This document shows, piece after piece, positions 18,409-27,710 of a stretch of DNA of 64,000 nucleotides. Source of the stretch: Nakamurella flavida (GTDB lineage: Bacteria > Actinomycetota > Actinomycetes > Mycobacteriales > Nakamurellaceae); NCBI RefSeq assembly GCF_030811475.1, contig NZ_JAUSQV010000001.1:1240001-1304000 (forward strand), given 5' to 3'. Position 1 is the stretch's first letter. Every line of letters starts with the position of its first letter. Below the pieces are notes generated by a model. That model saw only the letters and a list, made by a program, of their open reading frames with translations. It did no database searches and was not told where the DNA came from. The translations under genes were made by a program, and so were the position numbers.

Positions 18409-19449
18409 GTGGCACAGCAGGTCCAGGTGGAACGGGACGGTCGGTCCGCGACGGTGGACCCCGGCGGGTCCGAACACCGACCGGCACCGGCCGAGCTCGC
18501 CCCCGAGGAGGTCGCCTCCACCGCGGCCGCCCTGGGCGCCGCCATCTCCACCGTCCTGCTGGGCAAGTCCGAGGTCGTCCGGCTCGCCCTGATCGGGGTC
18601 CTGGCCGAGGGCCACCTGCTCATCGAGGACGTCCCCGGGACCGGGAAGACCAACCTGGCCAAGGCCATGGCCCGGTCCGTCGGCGGCGCCGTCAGCCGTG
18701 TGCAGTTCACCCCGGACCTGATGCCGAGCGATGTCACCGGCGTGAGCGTGTACGACCGGCAGACCTCCCAGTTCGAGTTCCGGCCCGGCCCGGTGTTCAG
18801 CAACATCGTCGTCGCCGACGAGATCAACCGCGCCTCCCCCAAGACCCAGTCGGCCCTGCTGGAGTGCATGGAGGAACGCCAGGTCACCGTGGACGGCACC
18901 AGCTACCAGCTGGCCCGGCCCTTCCTCGTGCTGGCCACGCAGAACCCGGTCGAGATGGAGGGCACCTATCCCCTGCCCGAGGCCCAGCGCGACCGGTTCC
19001 TGGCCCGGATGTCCATCGGGTATCCGGATCCGGCCGCCGAGGTCGCGATGCTGGCCGACCGCGACCGGGTGGACCCGCTGGACGCCCTGCGCCCGGTGAC
19101 CGACGTGGCCGGAACGGCCGCGCTCATCCAGGCCGTCGGACGGGTGCACATCGCCCCGGCGTTGCGCCAGTACGTGGTCGAACTGGTCGGGGCCACCCGG
19201 TCGGTGCCCGAGATCCGTCTCGGCGCCTCCCCGCGCGCCGTGCTGCACCTGGCCCGGGCGGCCAAGGCGTCGGCCGCCCTGGACGGCCGCACGTTCGTGG
19301 TGCCCGACGACATCCAGCGGCTCGCCGTGCCCGTGCTGGCCCACCGCCTGCTGCTCACCGTGGACGCCCACGGCCACCACCGTTCCGCCGAGGAGATCAT
19401 CGGCATGCTGCTGGGCCGGGTCCGGGTCCCCCGGGGATCGGGTGGCTGA
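18409..19449 (+). CDS. MoxR-family AAA+ ATPase
   Basis: MoxR ATPases act as chaperones, usually encoded with a DUF58 protein. The 346-residue product has Walker A VPGTGKTN (75-82), Walker B VVADEINRA, the sensor region LVLATQNPVEMEGTYPLPEA and a C-terminal lid domain. GTG 18409 has GGAGGA 6 nt upstream. It starts a three-gene unit with the DUF58 and transglutaminase genes. The N-terminal 30 residues are not conserved. A hydrophilic, cytoplasmic protein is expected. Confidence 0.92.
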   Translation: MAQQVQVERDGRSATVDPGGSEHRPAPAELAPEEVASTAAALGAAISTVLLGKSEVVRLALIGVLAEGHLLIEDVPGTGKTNLAKAMARSVGGAVSRVQFTPDLMPSDVTGVSVYDRQTSQFEFRPGPVFSNIVVADEINRASPKTQSALLECMEERQVTVDGTSYQLARPFLVLATQNPVEMEGTYPLPEAQRDRFLARMSIGYPDPAAEVAMLADRDRVDPLDALRPVTDVAGTAALIQAVGRVHIAPALRQYVVELVGATRSVPEIRLGASPRAVLHLARAAKASAALDGRTFVVPDDIQRLAVPVLAHRLLLTVDAHGHHRSAEEIIGMLLGRVRVPRGSGG

Positions 19450-20791
19450 CCGCGGGTCCTCGCGGGCGGACCGCAGCGGCCGGGTCGGCCGGAGCAGCGG
19501 CCGGACACCCCGGACCCCGGCGTCGCTGCGGGGCATGACCACCCGCGGGCGCTGCCTGCTCGCCGGCGGCGTGGCCGCCGTGGTCTGCGCGGTCGTGCTG
19601 GACGAGCGGGACCTGTTGCGCATCGGCATCTTCGCCGCCCTGTTGCCGGTGGTGGCGTGGATCGTGGTCTCCGCTAGACGGCTCCGGCTGGCCGCCGAAC
19701 ACCAGGTGGGTTCCGCCACCCTGCATCCCGGGAGCATCGGGACGGTGACCCTGAGCGTCACCAATGTCTCCGCGCTGAGATCGGCCACCATGGAGATCAG
19801 CGAACCGCCCACCCCGGACCTCACCGACGGCCTGCGCTGCCTGCTGCCCTCGTTGCGGTCGGGGCGCACCGCGCGGGCCCAGTACCGGCTGCACGCCGTC
19901 CGTCGCGGACGCTTCACCCTCGGCCCCCCTCGTGTCCGGATCAGTGACCCGTTCGGGTTGTGGGAGAGCACCCGCACGCTGGACGTGGTCGGCGACGTGC
20001 TGGTGCTCCCCCTGGTCGTCCCGCTGGCGGACAGCCCGGCGAGCTCCGGGTCCCGGTCGGCCGCCGCCGATCGGGCCCTGCTCGGCGCGATCGGCGGCGA
20101 CCCCGATGTCGGCGTCCGGCCGTACCGCAGCGGCGACGACATCCGCACCGTGCACTGGCGGGCGTCGGCCCGTTCCGAGGACCTAATGGTCCGGCTGGAG
20201 GAACCCGTCTCGCACGGCGGCGCCACCGTCTACCTGGACCACCGTGCCGCCGCCCACCGCGGGGCGGGTGCGGCGTCCAGCCTGGAGACCGCGGTGACCC
20301 TCGCCGCATCGGTGTCCCTGCACCTGCTGTCGGCCGAGCACCAGGTCCGTCTGATCACCCACACCGGGCGCGTCCTGGCCGACGGCCGGGTCGCCGCGGA
20401 CGACGTCCTCGCCGGGCTCGCCGTCCTCGAGCCCGACGACGGCCCGGCCCGACCCGTCGCCCTCGGCGGCACCGGTCTGGTCATCGCGGTGGTCGGCGAC
20501 ATCGACGAGGCGGCCGCGCGCACGCTGTCGGCCCAACGGCGGTCGGGTACCCGGTCCATCGCCCTGGCCCTGGACACCGCCGCGTTCGCCGCCGCCGGGA
20601 CGGGCGCATCCGTCCCGGACACCGAGCCGGCCGGCATCGACCTGCTCCGCACCCAGGGCTGGCGCGTCGTCCGCATCGGCCCGCAGGACGACCTCGCCCA
20701 GGCCTGGCGTCGGGCCTGCGACTTCTGGTCGACCGGTTCACCCGCCGCCCAACGCCGACGCCAGTACGCCCGCACCCCCGGAGCCCAGTGA
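19442..20791 (+). CDS. DUF58 domain protein
   Basis: The 449-residue product has two N-terminal membrane segments (about 35-75) and the DUF58 core, seen in GVRPYRSGDDIRTVHWRASA, with a vWA-like part after it. DUF58 proteins are usual partners of MoxR. The GTG start overlaps moxR by 8 bp; ATG 19535, just before the first membrane segment, is the alternative. The stop shares a base with the next start (TGATG). Function in the envelope is inferred from context only. Confidence 0.88.
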   Translation: MADRGSSRADRSGRVGRSSGRTPRTPASLRGMTTRGRCLLAGGVAAVVCAVVLDERDLLRIGIFAALLPVVAWIVVSARRLRLAAEHQVGSATLHPGSIGTVTLSVTNVSALRSATMEISEPPTPDLTDGLRCLLPSLRSGRTARAQYRLHAVRRGRFTLGPPRVRISDPFGLWESTRTLDVVGDVLVLPLVVPLADSPASSGSRSAAADRALLGAIGGDPDVGVRPYRSGDDIRTVHWRASARSEDLMVRLEEPVSHGGATVYLDHRAAAHRGAGAASSLETAVTLAASVSLHLLSAEHQVRLITHTGRVLADGRVAADDVLAGLAVLEPDDGPARPVALGGTGLVIAVVGDIDEAAARTLSAQRRSGTRSIALALDTAAFAAAGTGASVPDTEPAGIDLLRTQGWRVVRIGPQDDLAQAWRRACDFWSTGSPAAQRRRQYARTPGAQ

Positions 20792-23214
20792 TGACCGCGC
20801 CGACGCAGCCCGCCCCCTCCCCGGCCGGACCGGCCACACCACCGGCACGGACACCGGCCCCGGGTGGAGCGCCGTCCGACGACGTCGCCGCCCTGCCCAC
20901 GCTCGTCGGTGCGCTGGCCGTGCTGGCCGGCTCGGCGGCCCTCCCGTCGGCGGTGGCCGGCAGCAGCTGGCTGTGGCCGCTGGTCGAGGTGCTCGGCGTC
21001 ATCTGGCTCGTCGGGGTGGGCTGTCGATTGATCCGGCTGCCCCCGGTGGTGACGGTGCTGGTCCAGCTGGCCGCGCTGATCGTGGCGCTGACCGGTCTGT
21101 TCACCTACACCGGCATCGGCGGGGTGCTGCCCGACGCGAGCGTGCTCGCCGAGGCCCGAGATCTCTGGAGCGGGGCATGGGAACAGATCGTGGGGTCCAT
21201 CGCCCCGGCCCCCGCCACCCCCGAGCTGACCTTCCTGATCTGCGCGTCGGTCGGCCTGGCGGGGCTGATCGTGGACATCCTGGTCGCGCCCGCCCGCACG
21301 CCCGCGCTGGTCGCCCTGCCGCTGCTGTGCCTCTACTCGGTGCCCGCGTCGATCGCCGACGATCTCCTCCCCTGGCCCGCGTTCGTCCTGCCCGTCCTGG
21401 CCTACGTGCTGCTGCTGGCGGTGTGCGGATACTCGGGGCGGGGGTCGGGCTGGCGCCCCGCCGCCGGTCTGGTCTCCGTCGGGGTGCCCATCGCCGTGCT
21501 CGCCGCCGTCATCGCCCTGTTCGCCGCGAACGCGACGACCTCGGTCGGCACGCAGGGCCGCATCCCCCGCAGCAACGGCACCAACGGCGCCGGCATCGGG
21601 TTGTCCCCGTTCGCGTCCCTCCAGGGGGACCTGCAACGCTCCCAGCCCGTCGACCTGCTCCGGGTCAGTGGTCTGGACGAGCCCGAGTACCTCCGCACGA
21701 TCGGGCTGGAGCAGTGGACCCCGGGGGAGGGCTGGTCCGCCGGGCCGTTGTCGGACGGCTCGCTGCCGGAGACCGGCATCCCGCAGCAGACCGAGCTGTC
21801 GGTGCAGAACCTGTCGTTCCGGGACCGCTTCCTGCCCGTCTACGCCGGGATGACCAGCGTGACCGGCCTGGATCCGGGCTGGTCGTACGACCAGGAGCTG
21901 GGCGCGGTGCACCGGGACGACCTCAGCGAACCGCCCAGCTACCGGATGACGGCCGTGCTCAGCCGGGCCGGCGCCGACCAGCTGCGCACCGACACCGTCA
22001 CCCCGGACGCCCGGCTGGTCGACGCCGGCGGGGTGCCCGACCTGGTCGCCCAGGAGACCGCACGGATCACCGCCGGCGCCCCCACCGCCTTCGACAAGGC
22101 GCAGGCGTTGCAGCAGTACTTCACCGACCCGGCCAACGGGTTCGTCTACTCGCTGTCGGTGCCCACCGGCAACAGCGGTGACGCGCTGGTCGACTTCCTG
22201 CAGCTCAAGCAGGGCTACTGCGAGCAGTACGCCTCCGCGATGGCGGTGATGGCCCGGGCCGCCGGGCTCCCCGCGCGGGTCGCCGTGGGCTTCACCCAGG
22301 GCGATCGACAGGCGGACGGCAGCTGGCTGATCACCAGCCACGACGCCCATGCCTGGGTCGAGGTGCGTTTCGACGGCGCCGGGTGGGTGCGGTTCGACCC
22401 GACGCCGCTGGGCGGGGGCCAGGGCGGCCAGCAGGGCTTCCAGGACGCCGCCCCGACGACGTCCGCGGCGCCGTCGGCGACCTCCGCCGCGCCGTCGGTC
22501 TCCGGTCAGGCACCCGACGGCGGGCAGGACGAGGACATCCCCACCGGTGGCGCGGCCGCCCCGACGACCGCCGGTCAGGCCGCCTCCCCCGGCTCCGGGG
22601 TGGACATCCCCAGCGGCGCGTGGTGGTCGCTGCTGACCATCGCGGTGCTGGGACTGCTCGTCGCCGGCCCGACCGTCCTGCGGTCCTTCCGTCGACGGCG
22701 GCATCTGACCGTGGCCGCCCTCGGGGGGCCCGACGGCGCCACGGCAGCCTGGGCGGAGATCGAGGACCTGGCGATCGACCACGGCCTCGGACCCCGACCG
22801 GCCGAGTCGGCCCGGGCCACGGCCAACCGGCTGGCCAAGTCGGCCCGGCTCGGGGCCGCCGCGCGGGATCATCTGCGCACGGTCGTCGTCGCGGTCGAAC
22901 ACGGCTGGTACTCCGCCGATCCCGGGGCCGGACCCGCGGCGGCCGGTGCCGTGATCCGACCGGGCCGCACCGCACCGGGTGGCGACCCGGTCGTCGGCTC
23001 ACCCGACGACGGCGGCGGCGGGGTCGCCGTCCTGGACGCACCCGGCTCCCGACCGGCGGCCGGGACACCGGTGACGAGCACCGACGGTCAGCCCGGTGCG
23101 GAGCTGGTCGACGCCGTGGCCGCTGTCGGCGCAGGGCTGTCCGAGGGCGCTCCACTGTCCGTCCTGGACCGACTCGTGCCCCGGTCCGTCCGTCCGCGCG
23201 GGCTGCGCGACTGA
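20791..23214 (+). CDS. Membrane transglutaminase-like protein (TgpA/DUF3488 type)
   Basis: The 807-residue product has about six N-terminal membrane helices, an outer transglutaminase domain with the Cys-His-Asp triad (C477 in GYCEQYAS, H520 in HAWVEV, D536 in RFDPTP), a Ser/Thr/Ala/Pro linker, a further membrane helix near 610-632, and a DUF4129-like C-terminal domain. All catalytic residues are present, so it may be an active protease or cross-linking enzyme. It is translationally coupled to the DUF58 gene. The substrate is unknown. Confidence 0.88.
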   Translation: MTAPTQPAPSPAGPATPPARTPAPGGAPSDDVAALPTLVGALAVLAGSAALPSAVAGSSWLWPLVEVLGVIWLVGVGCRLIRLPPVVTVLVQLAALIVALTGLFTYTGIGGVLPDASVLAEARDLWSGAWEQIVGSIAPAPATPELTFLICASVGLAGLIVDILVAPARTPALVALPLLCLYSVPASIADDLLPWPAFVLPVLAYVLLLAVCGYSGRGSGWRPAAGLVSVGVPIAVLAAVIALFAANATTSVGTQGRIPRSNGTNGAGIGLSPFASLQGDLQRSQPVDLLRVSGLDEPEYLRTIGLEQWTPGEGWSAGPLSDGSLPETGIPQQTELSVQNLSFRDRFLPVYAGMTSVTGLDPGWSYDQELGAVHRDDLSEPPSYRMTAVLSRAGADQLRTDTVTPDARLVDAGGVPDLVAQETARITAGAPTAFDKAQALQQYFTDPANGFVYSLSVPTGNSGDALVDFLQLKQGYCEQYASAMAVMARAAGLPARVAVGFTQGDRQADGSWLITSHDAHAWVEVRFDGAGWVRFDPTPLGGGQGGQQGFQDAAPTTSAAPSATSAAPSVSGQAPDGGQDEDIPTGGAAAPTTAGQAASPGSGVDIPSGAWWSLLTIAVLGLLVAGPTVLRSFRRRRHLTVAALGGPDGATAAWAEIEDLAIDHGLGPRPAESARATANRLAKSARLGAAARDHLRTVVVAVEHGWYSADPGAGPAAAGAVIRPGRTAPGGDPVVGSPDDGGGGVAVLDAPGSRPAAGTPVTSTDGQPGAELVDAVAAVGAGLSEGAPLSVLDRLVPRSVRPRGLRD

Positions 23215-23325
23215 GCGGTTCCTCAGGGGCCGCCACCGGCGGCGGGTGTGACGGCGGGCGGGAGTGCCGGAGCCCCCCGGCGGACCGTGTGGTCGGCCAT
23301 CAGGACGAAGCCGGCCCGCCCGTCC

Positions 23326-23359
23326 CGCGGCGGTCCGGCTCGCTGTCCGGACCGCCGCG
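23326..23359. terminator. Strong hairpin downstream of the transglutaminase gene
   Basis: CGCGGCGGTCCGG and its exact complement form a 13-bp stem with an 8-nt loop, 112 bp after the transglutaminase stop. There is no T-tract. It may end the moxR unit or be part of a structured RNA. A smaller hairpin lies at 23229-23243. The rest of 23215-23789 has open frames but no coding character that I trust. Confidence 0.4.
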
Positions 23360-23789
23360 CTGGCTGTCCGTCCCCGCGTGCCGGCGGGGCGGCTGAGCGG
23401 GTGTCCCGACGTCGCTGGTGCGGACCCTCGGCGTCACCGGTGTCCCGGACCTCGCCGGTCGGGTGCGGTCCGGCGGACGGCCGGAGATGGCTCCGGACGA
23501 GCTGTGGCGGGCCGGGCAGGAGGCCGGTGGGGGCTCCGGTCGAGCCCGGGCGGGCCCAGCAGAACTCGGGCGGACGGGCACCGGCTGTGCTCACGCAGCG
23601 GTCCGGCGCGGCTGTCTCCGGCCGGTCCCGGGCCCGTGTCGAACACCGCCCGGGTCCGGACCAGGGCGGTGCGACCACAGCTGTCCCCGGCCCTGTGCTG
23701 CACTGCTCGGCGTTCGGCCGGACAGCTGCAGCACGGCGCCCTTCTGCGGGTAAGCATCTTGCGACCGGCCAGCCCTCGGGCATGCGCGA

Positions 23790-23819
23790 ACGCCCGTCCG
23801 GGTGACCCCGGACGGGCGT
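23790..23819 (-). terminator. Hairpin terminator after the DUF3040 gene
   Basis: A perfect 13-bp stem (ACGCCCGTCCGGG and complement) with a 4-nt loop lies 15 bp beyond the DUF3040 stop codon. The run of T is weak (GTTC), as is common in actinobacteria. Confidence 0.65.
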
Positions 23820-23834
23820 GCTGACGCTGTGTTC

Positions 23835-24221
23835 CTACTGTCCGGGCTCGTCGAAGCGCTTGCGGAAGCGCTCCTCCATGCGGTTGGACAGGGTCGGGTT
23901 GGCGCTCGGACTGTCGGTGTGCTTGCCCGCCTTCGCGGCGGCGCGAGCACCGGGCTGTCCGAAGACGAACAACCCGACGGCGGCGACCATGGCGAGGAAT
24001 CCGAGGACACTCACCACGACACCGACGGCCAGCAGACTCTGAGTAGCAATGACACCGACAACGAGAGCGACAAGACCGACGAGGAACGCGATGCCGGCCA
24101 GGATCGGCCGACGCCTGCGGATACGGCCGACGTTCACACTCGTGGCGAACTTCGGGTCGTCCTGATACAGGGCGCGTTCTATTTCATCGAGCATGCGCTG
24201 CTCGTGCTCGGAGAGCGGCAT
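23835..24221 (-). CDS. DUF3040 small membrane protein
   Basis: The 128-residue product starts with MPLSEHEQRMLDEIERAL, the hallmark of DUF3040, followed by FATSV and two adjacent membrane segments (about 46-90), then a basic tail. DUF3040 genes commonly lie near the dcw cluster in actinobacteria; no biochemical role is established. ATG 24221 is chosen over the longer open frame because GGAGG lies 4 nt upstream and homology begins there. Confidence 0.9.
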   Translation of the reverse strand: MPLSEHEQRMLDEIERALYQDDPKFATSVNVGRIRRRRPILAGIAFLVGLVALVVGVIATQSLLAVGVVVSVLGFLAMVAAVGLFVFGQPGARAAAKAGKHTDSPSANPTLSNRMEERFRKRFDEPGQ

Positions 24222-24328
24222 GGGTCCTCCTCCGGCACCGGACCGACGCTGGTGGGTCAGGGAAACGGCCGCCGACGAGCGGCCTACGTCAAGGATACGA
24301 GCACTCGCCACGGACCGGTAGCAAACGC

Positions 24329-25792
24329 TCAAATCTCATCCTCCTGCGGTGCCCGGTCGGGATGGACCGAGGGACCGGTGGACGGAGCGTGGGGACCGCG
24401 GCGGCGCTTCACGGCCGGTCCGAGCAGCGTCGCCGGGCCGAGGGCCGCCGCCCCGAATCGGGCTCTGACCAGGTCCGTTGCCCCCTCCGCAGCCACCCTG
24501 TCCGGCGCCGCGCGCCGGGGCGGGGCCGGCGGGGCCGACCGTGGGTGCGCGGCTGGGTCCGGCATCGACCCGACCGCGGTGGACCGGGACGGTCGCGACC
24601 CGGACCCCCTCGGGGTGTCCGAGAACTCCTTCCGGGTGTCCGGACCGCCGTCGGACGGTGCGTCGTCGAACGCGAAGGCGAGCTGCTCGACGACCTGGTC
24701 GGCACGAACCAGACCCTCGAGCCGGACGCCCAGCAGTCGGATGCGTCGGCCGGCCAGGGGCACCCGGTCCAGCAGGGCCCGGGCGGTGTCGTAGACGGTG
24801 GGCGTGTGGTCGGTGGGCGTGGACAGGGTGAGCGACCGGCTGATCGTCGTGAAGTCGTCGAACCGGATCTTGAGGGCCACGGTGCGCCCCCGGATGCCGC
24901 CGGCCCGGGCCCGTCGCCCGGTGCGGTCGGCCAGCTGCAGCAGTTCCCGGTCCAGCACCACCCGGTCCCGGGTGTCCTGGGCGAAGGTGTTCTCGGCCCC
25001 CAGCGATGCCTCGCTGGACTCGGTGGTGACGACCCGGTCGTCGCGCCCCCAGGACAGGTCGTGCAACTTCGCGCCCACCGCCTCGCCGACGGTGCGGACG
25101 AGCAGGGCGCGGTCGGTGGTCGCCAGCGCGCCGATGGTGGATGCGCCGATGGCCTCTAGGGTCGCGGCGGTGGCCGGGCCGACCCCCCACAGCGCCCGGA
25201 TGGGCAGCGGGTGCAGCACGGACAACACCTCGGCGGGGGGCACGACGAGCAGCCCGTCCGGTTTGGCGAGGCCGGACGCGAGCTTGGCCATGAACTTGCT
25301 CGACGCGGCGCCGACGGTGGCCGGTAGGCCCAGCTCGGTGCGGATGCGGGTCCGCAGATGGGCGGCGACCGCCCCGGGCCGGCCGAGGGTGCGGGAGAGG
25401 CCGGAGACGTCCAGGAAGGCCTCGTCCACGGACACCGGTTCGACCAGCGGCGTGATGTCGCGGAAGAGAGCCATCACCGAGGCGGACGCCTCGGAGTAGG
25501 CGGTGTGGTCGGGCGGGACGATGAGGATGCCCGGGCACAACGCCTGCGCGGTCCCGGTGGGCATGGCCGACCGGACACCGTGTCGCCGGGCCTCGTACGT
25601 CGCGGACAGGACGACGCCGCGCCCGTCGCCGCCGGCCACCATCATCGGTCGGCCACGCAGCTCGGGACGACGACGGATCTCCACCATCGCGAAGAACGCG
25701 TCCATGTCGACGTGCAGCACCGTGCACCGGCTGTCGTCGACGGCCTGCAGGTCGGTGGTGACCAGTCGGGGGGTGCCCTGCCGGGCACTCAT
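24329..25792 (-). CDS. dinB: Y-family DNA polymerase IV
   Basis: DinB copies damaged DNA. The 487-residue product has the metal-binding residues D29 and D31 in HVDMDAFF, where F34 is the steric gate that excludes ribonucleotides, and D123/E124 in SVDEAF. The little finger ends near residue 385 with EQLAFAF, a plausible sliding-clamp peptide. A basic, Pro-rich tail of about 100 residues follows, making it longer than the usual 350-400. No LexA box is visible upstream, so it may not be SOS-inducible, unlike E. coli dinB. Confidence 0.93.
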   Translation of the reverse strand: MSARQGTPRLVTTDLQAVDDSRCTVLHVDMDAFFAMVEIRRRPELRGRPMMVAGGDGRGVVLSATYEARRHGVRSAMPTGTAQALCPGILIVPPDHTAYSEASASVMALFRDITPLVEPVSVDEAFLDVSGLSRTLGRPGAVAAHLRTRIRTELGLPATVGAASSKFMAKLASGLAKPDGLLVVPPAEVLSVLHPLPIRALWGVGPATAATLEAIGASTIGALATTDRALLVRTVGEAVGAKLHDLSWGRDDRVVTTESSEASLGAENTFAQDTRDRVVLDRELLQLADRTGRRARAGGIRGRTVALKIRFDDFTTISRSLTLSTPTDHTPTVYDTARALLDRVPLAGRRIRLLGVRLEGLVRADQVVEQLAFAFDDAPSDGGPDTRKEFSDTPRGSGSRPSRSTAVGSMPDPAAHPRSAPPAPPRRAAPDRVAAEGATDLVRARFGAAALGPATLLGPAVKRRRGPHAPSTGPSVHPDRAPQEDEI

Positions 25793-25802
25793 CGCCGACC
25801 CC

Positions 25803-25839
25803 GCCCGGCACGGGGACGGCGCTGCCCGGCACGGGGACG
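25803..25839. repeat. Short direct repeat upstream of dinB
   Basis: GCCCGGCACGGGGACG occurs at 25803-25818 and again at 25824-25839, a 21-bp period, just before the dinB start. It may be a recent tandem duplication. No regulatory role can be shown. Confidence 0.6.
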
Positions 25840-25913
25840 ACGCCGCGTGGCGGTGGCGGGCCGGGCTCCCTCCGGGGGGAACGACCGGACCACCGGGACG
25901 GAGCGGGGCACCC

Positions 25914-26660
25914 TCACGGGGACGGGGCGGGGTCCGGGTTCGACGGGACCGGCTTGCGAGCGAGGACGTGCAGGTCGCCGGCGATCCGACGCAGCGGTTC
26001 GTGCACCGCCAGTTCCTGCTCCAGAGCCGCGAGGTCCCCGTCCGACGCCTGCGTGGATCGCCCGCTCAGCAGGCCCGAGACGACCCCCAGGCCGGTGACC
26101 TGGTCCACCTCGAGGCCGGCTGCGGCGAGGTCGGCGGAGATGCCGGCGATGTCGAAGCGGCGTCGGAGCGGGTCCCGCGGCCCCCAGCGGCCGGCCGGGT
26201 CCGCCAGCATGGCGCGCGCCTCACCCGCGCGACCGGCCAGCGCCTGGCCGAGGACGGCGGACAGGAGGCCCGGCACGAGCAGGGACAACCGGCCGCCGGG
26301 CCGGAGCGCCGCAGCGAGGGACGACAGGGTGGAGGGCAGGTCGTCGACCTGCTCGAGCAGGTGATGGCAGACCACGAGATCGGCCTGACCCTGGGGGACG
26401 ACTCCGGCCAGCCGGTCGGCGTCGGCCTGGACGGCGTGCACCCGGTCCGCCACCCCGGCTTCGGCGGCCCGGCGGCGCAGGATCGCCAGGGCATCGATGG
26501 AACTGTCGACCACGGTGACCACGCAGCCCTGACGGGCCAGCGGGACGGCGCGTGTACCGCTGCCGCCTCCGACGTCGATCACCGTCGACCCGGGGGCGAC
26601 CAGGGCGGCCAGGGCGGCCTGGACCGGGTCGACGACCACGGCGCGGGCTCCGTCCTGCAT
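25914..26660 (-). CDS. SAM-dependent methyltransferase (class I, SmtA-like)
   Basis: The 248-residue product has the class I motif I IDVGGGSGTRA near residue 29, an acidic motif II (TVVDSS), and the post-motif region LVVCHHLLEQVDD. The substrate is not known; such genes are usual next to dinB and SAV_6107 in actinobacteria. ATG 26660 has AGGAGG 7 nt upstream; the frame is open to 26768 but without homology. It is divergent from the ParA-like gene. Confidence 0.85.
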   Translation of the reverse strand: MQDGARAVVVDPVQAALAALVAPGSTVIDVGGGSGTRAVPLARQGCVVTVVDSSIDALAILRRRAAEAGVADRVHAVQADADRLAGVVPQGQADLVVCHHLLEQVDDLPSTLSSLAAALRPGGRLSLLVPGLLSAVLGQALAGRAGEARAMLADPAGRWGPRDPLRRRFDIAGISADLAAAGLEVDQVTGLGVVSGLLSGRSTQASDGDLAALEQELAVHEPLRRIAGDLHVLARKPVPSNPDPAPSP

Positions 26661-26787
26661 GCGTGCTCCTCCTGGTGTGGCCGGCCGGCCGCGTGTCCAT
26701 CGAGTGGTGATGCGCGGGGTGGTGGGAAGCGTAGCGGCGGACACCGACACGGCCGCCCCGGCGGGCATTCGTGGCGATCGGTGACGG

Positions 26788-26793
26788 TACGGT
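26788..26793 (+). promoter_or_regulatory. -10 element of a leaderless ParA-like gene
   Basis: TACGGT ends 7 nt before GTG 26801, consistent with a leaderless transcript starting at that codon. No -35 is obvious. Confidence 0.45.
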
Positions 26794-26800
26794 GATCGTC

Positions 26801-27646
26801 GTGTTGATCGCGAGCGTGCTGAGTCTCAAAGGTGGTGTCGGGAAGACCACGGTCACCCTCGGCCTCGCGTCAGCTGCCCAGCACCGCGGGGTGGACACCC
26901 TGCTGGTCGATCTCGACCCCCAGATGAACGCCACCACCACCGTGGACCCGGAGACCGCCGTCGGCGCCCTGGGCAGCGGGGTCGATCCGGCCGAGGACAC
27001 CGCCGACCGCCGTCCCCACGGATCCGCGACGATCGCCGAGGTGCTCGACGATCCCCGCCGCAAGGTGGTCGAGCGTGCCGTCCGACCGTCGGGCTGGGGT
27101 GACCACCTCCGCGTCCTGCCCGGGAGCGAACGCGTCGAGGCCCACAACCACCCCGATCCCGGATCGAAGCACCTGGCCCGGTTGGCCCTCGCGCTGTCCC
27201 GCGTCGATCCGGCCCCCGAGCTCGTCCTGATCGACTGCCCACCGTCGCTCGGTCAGCTGACCCGGAGCGCCCTGGTGGCCGCCGACCGCGCTGTCCTGGT
27301 CACCGAGCCGTCCCTGTTCGCGGTGACCGGGGTCCAGCGCGCCCTGGAGGCCGTCCAGCAGGAACGCACCAGGGGTGATCTGCGACTGCAGCCCCTGGGC
27401 GTGGTCATCAACCGGTTCCGGCCCCGGGTGTCCGAGCACGAGTACCGACTGCAGGAGCTGCGGGACCTGTTCGGGCCCCTGGTCCTCTCCCCCGTGCTCG
27501 CCGACCGCTCGGCCGTCCAGCAGGCCCAGGGCGCGGCGGTGCCGATCCACTCCTGGCCGACGGCCGGCGCACGGGAGATCGCCCACGACTTCGACGCCCT
27601 CCTGGACCGCCTGCTCCGGGCGGGGAAGATCAGACGCCGCGGCTGA
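26801..27646 (+). CDS. ParA/MinD-family ATPase
   Basis: The 281-residue product opens with VLSLKGGVGKTTVTLGLA, a deviant Walker A with the ParA signature lysine (K10) and K15. LLVDLDPQMN (Walker A') and LVLIDCPPS (Walker B) follow. It is an orphan ParA: no parB or parS-like gene lies beside it, so a role in protein or plasmid-like positioning rather than oriC segregation is more likely. GTG 26801 is chosen because of the leaderless promoter just upstream; GTG at 26771 or 26792 would add up to 10 residues. Confidence 0.88.
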   Translation: MLIASVLSLKGGVGKTTVTLGLASAAQHRGVDTLLVDLDPQMNATTTVDPETAVGALGSGVDPAEDTADRRPHGSATIAEVLDDPRRKVVERAVRPSGWGDHLRVLPGSERVEAHNHPDPGSKHLARLALALSRVDPAPELVLIDCPPSLGQLTRSALVAADRAVLVTEPSLFAVTGVQRALEAVQQERTRGDLRLQPLGVVINRFRPRVSEHEYRLQELRDLFGPLVLSPVLADRSAVQQAQGAAVPIHSWPTAGAREIAHDFDALLDRLLRAGKIRRRG

Positions 27647-27710
27647 TCCAGGTCGCACCCGACCGACGCTGGGCCCGCACCTCCGCGCCCACGGCACGGC
27701 CGAACGGTGG

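Noticed and set aside
16143-19538. 1131-codon frame across the second GT-C gene, gtrA and moxR
   Set aside because: It crosses genes on both strands and matches nothing; the true frames have membrane helices or Walker motifs.
23640-23655. LexA half-site in the gap after the transglutaminase gene
   Set aside because: TCGAACACC is followed by GCCCGGG in place of a GTTC arm, and no gene starts nearby.
23223-23805. Overlapping frames of 185-187 codons on both strands
   Set aside because: All have mixed codon bias, many Arg/Pro/Ala and no recognisable domain; several overlap each other.
25793-25913. LexA box for dinB
   Set aside because: No TCGAAC or GTTCGA arm with proper spacing occurs in the 121 bp upstream of dinB; only a short direct repeat is present.
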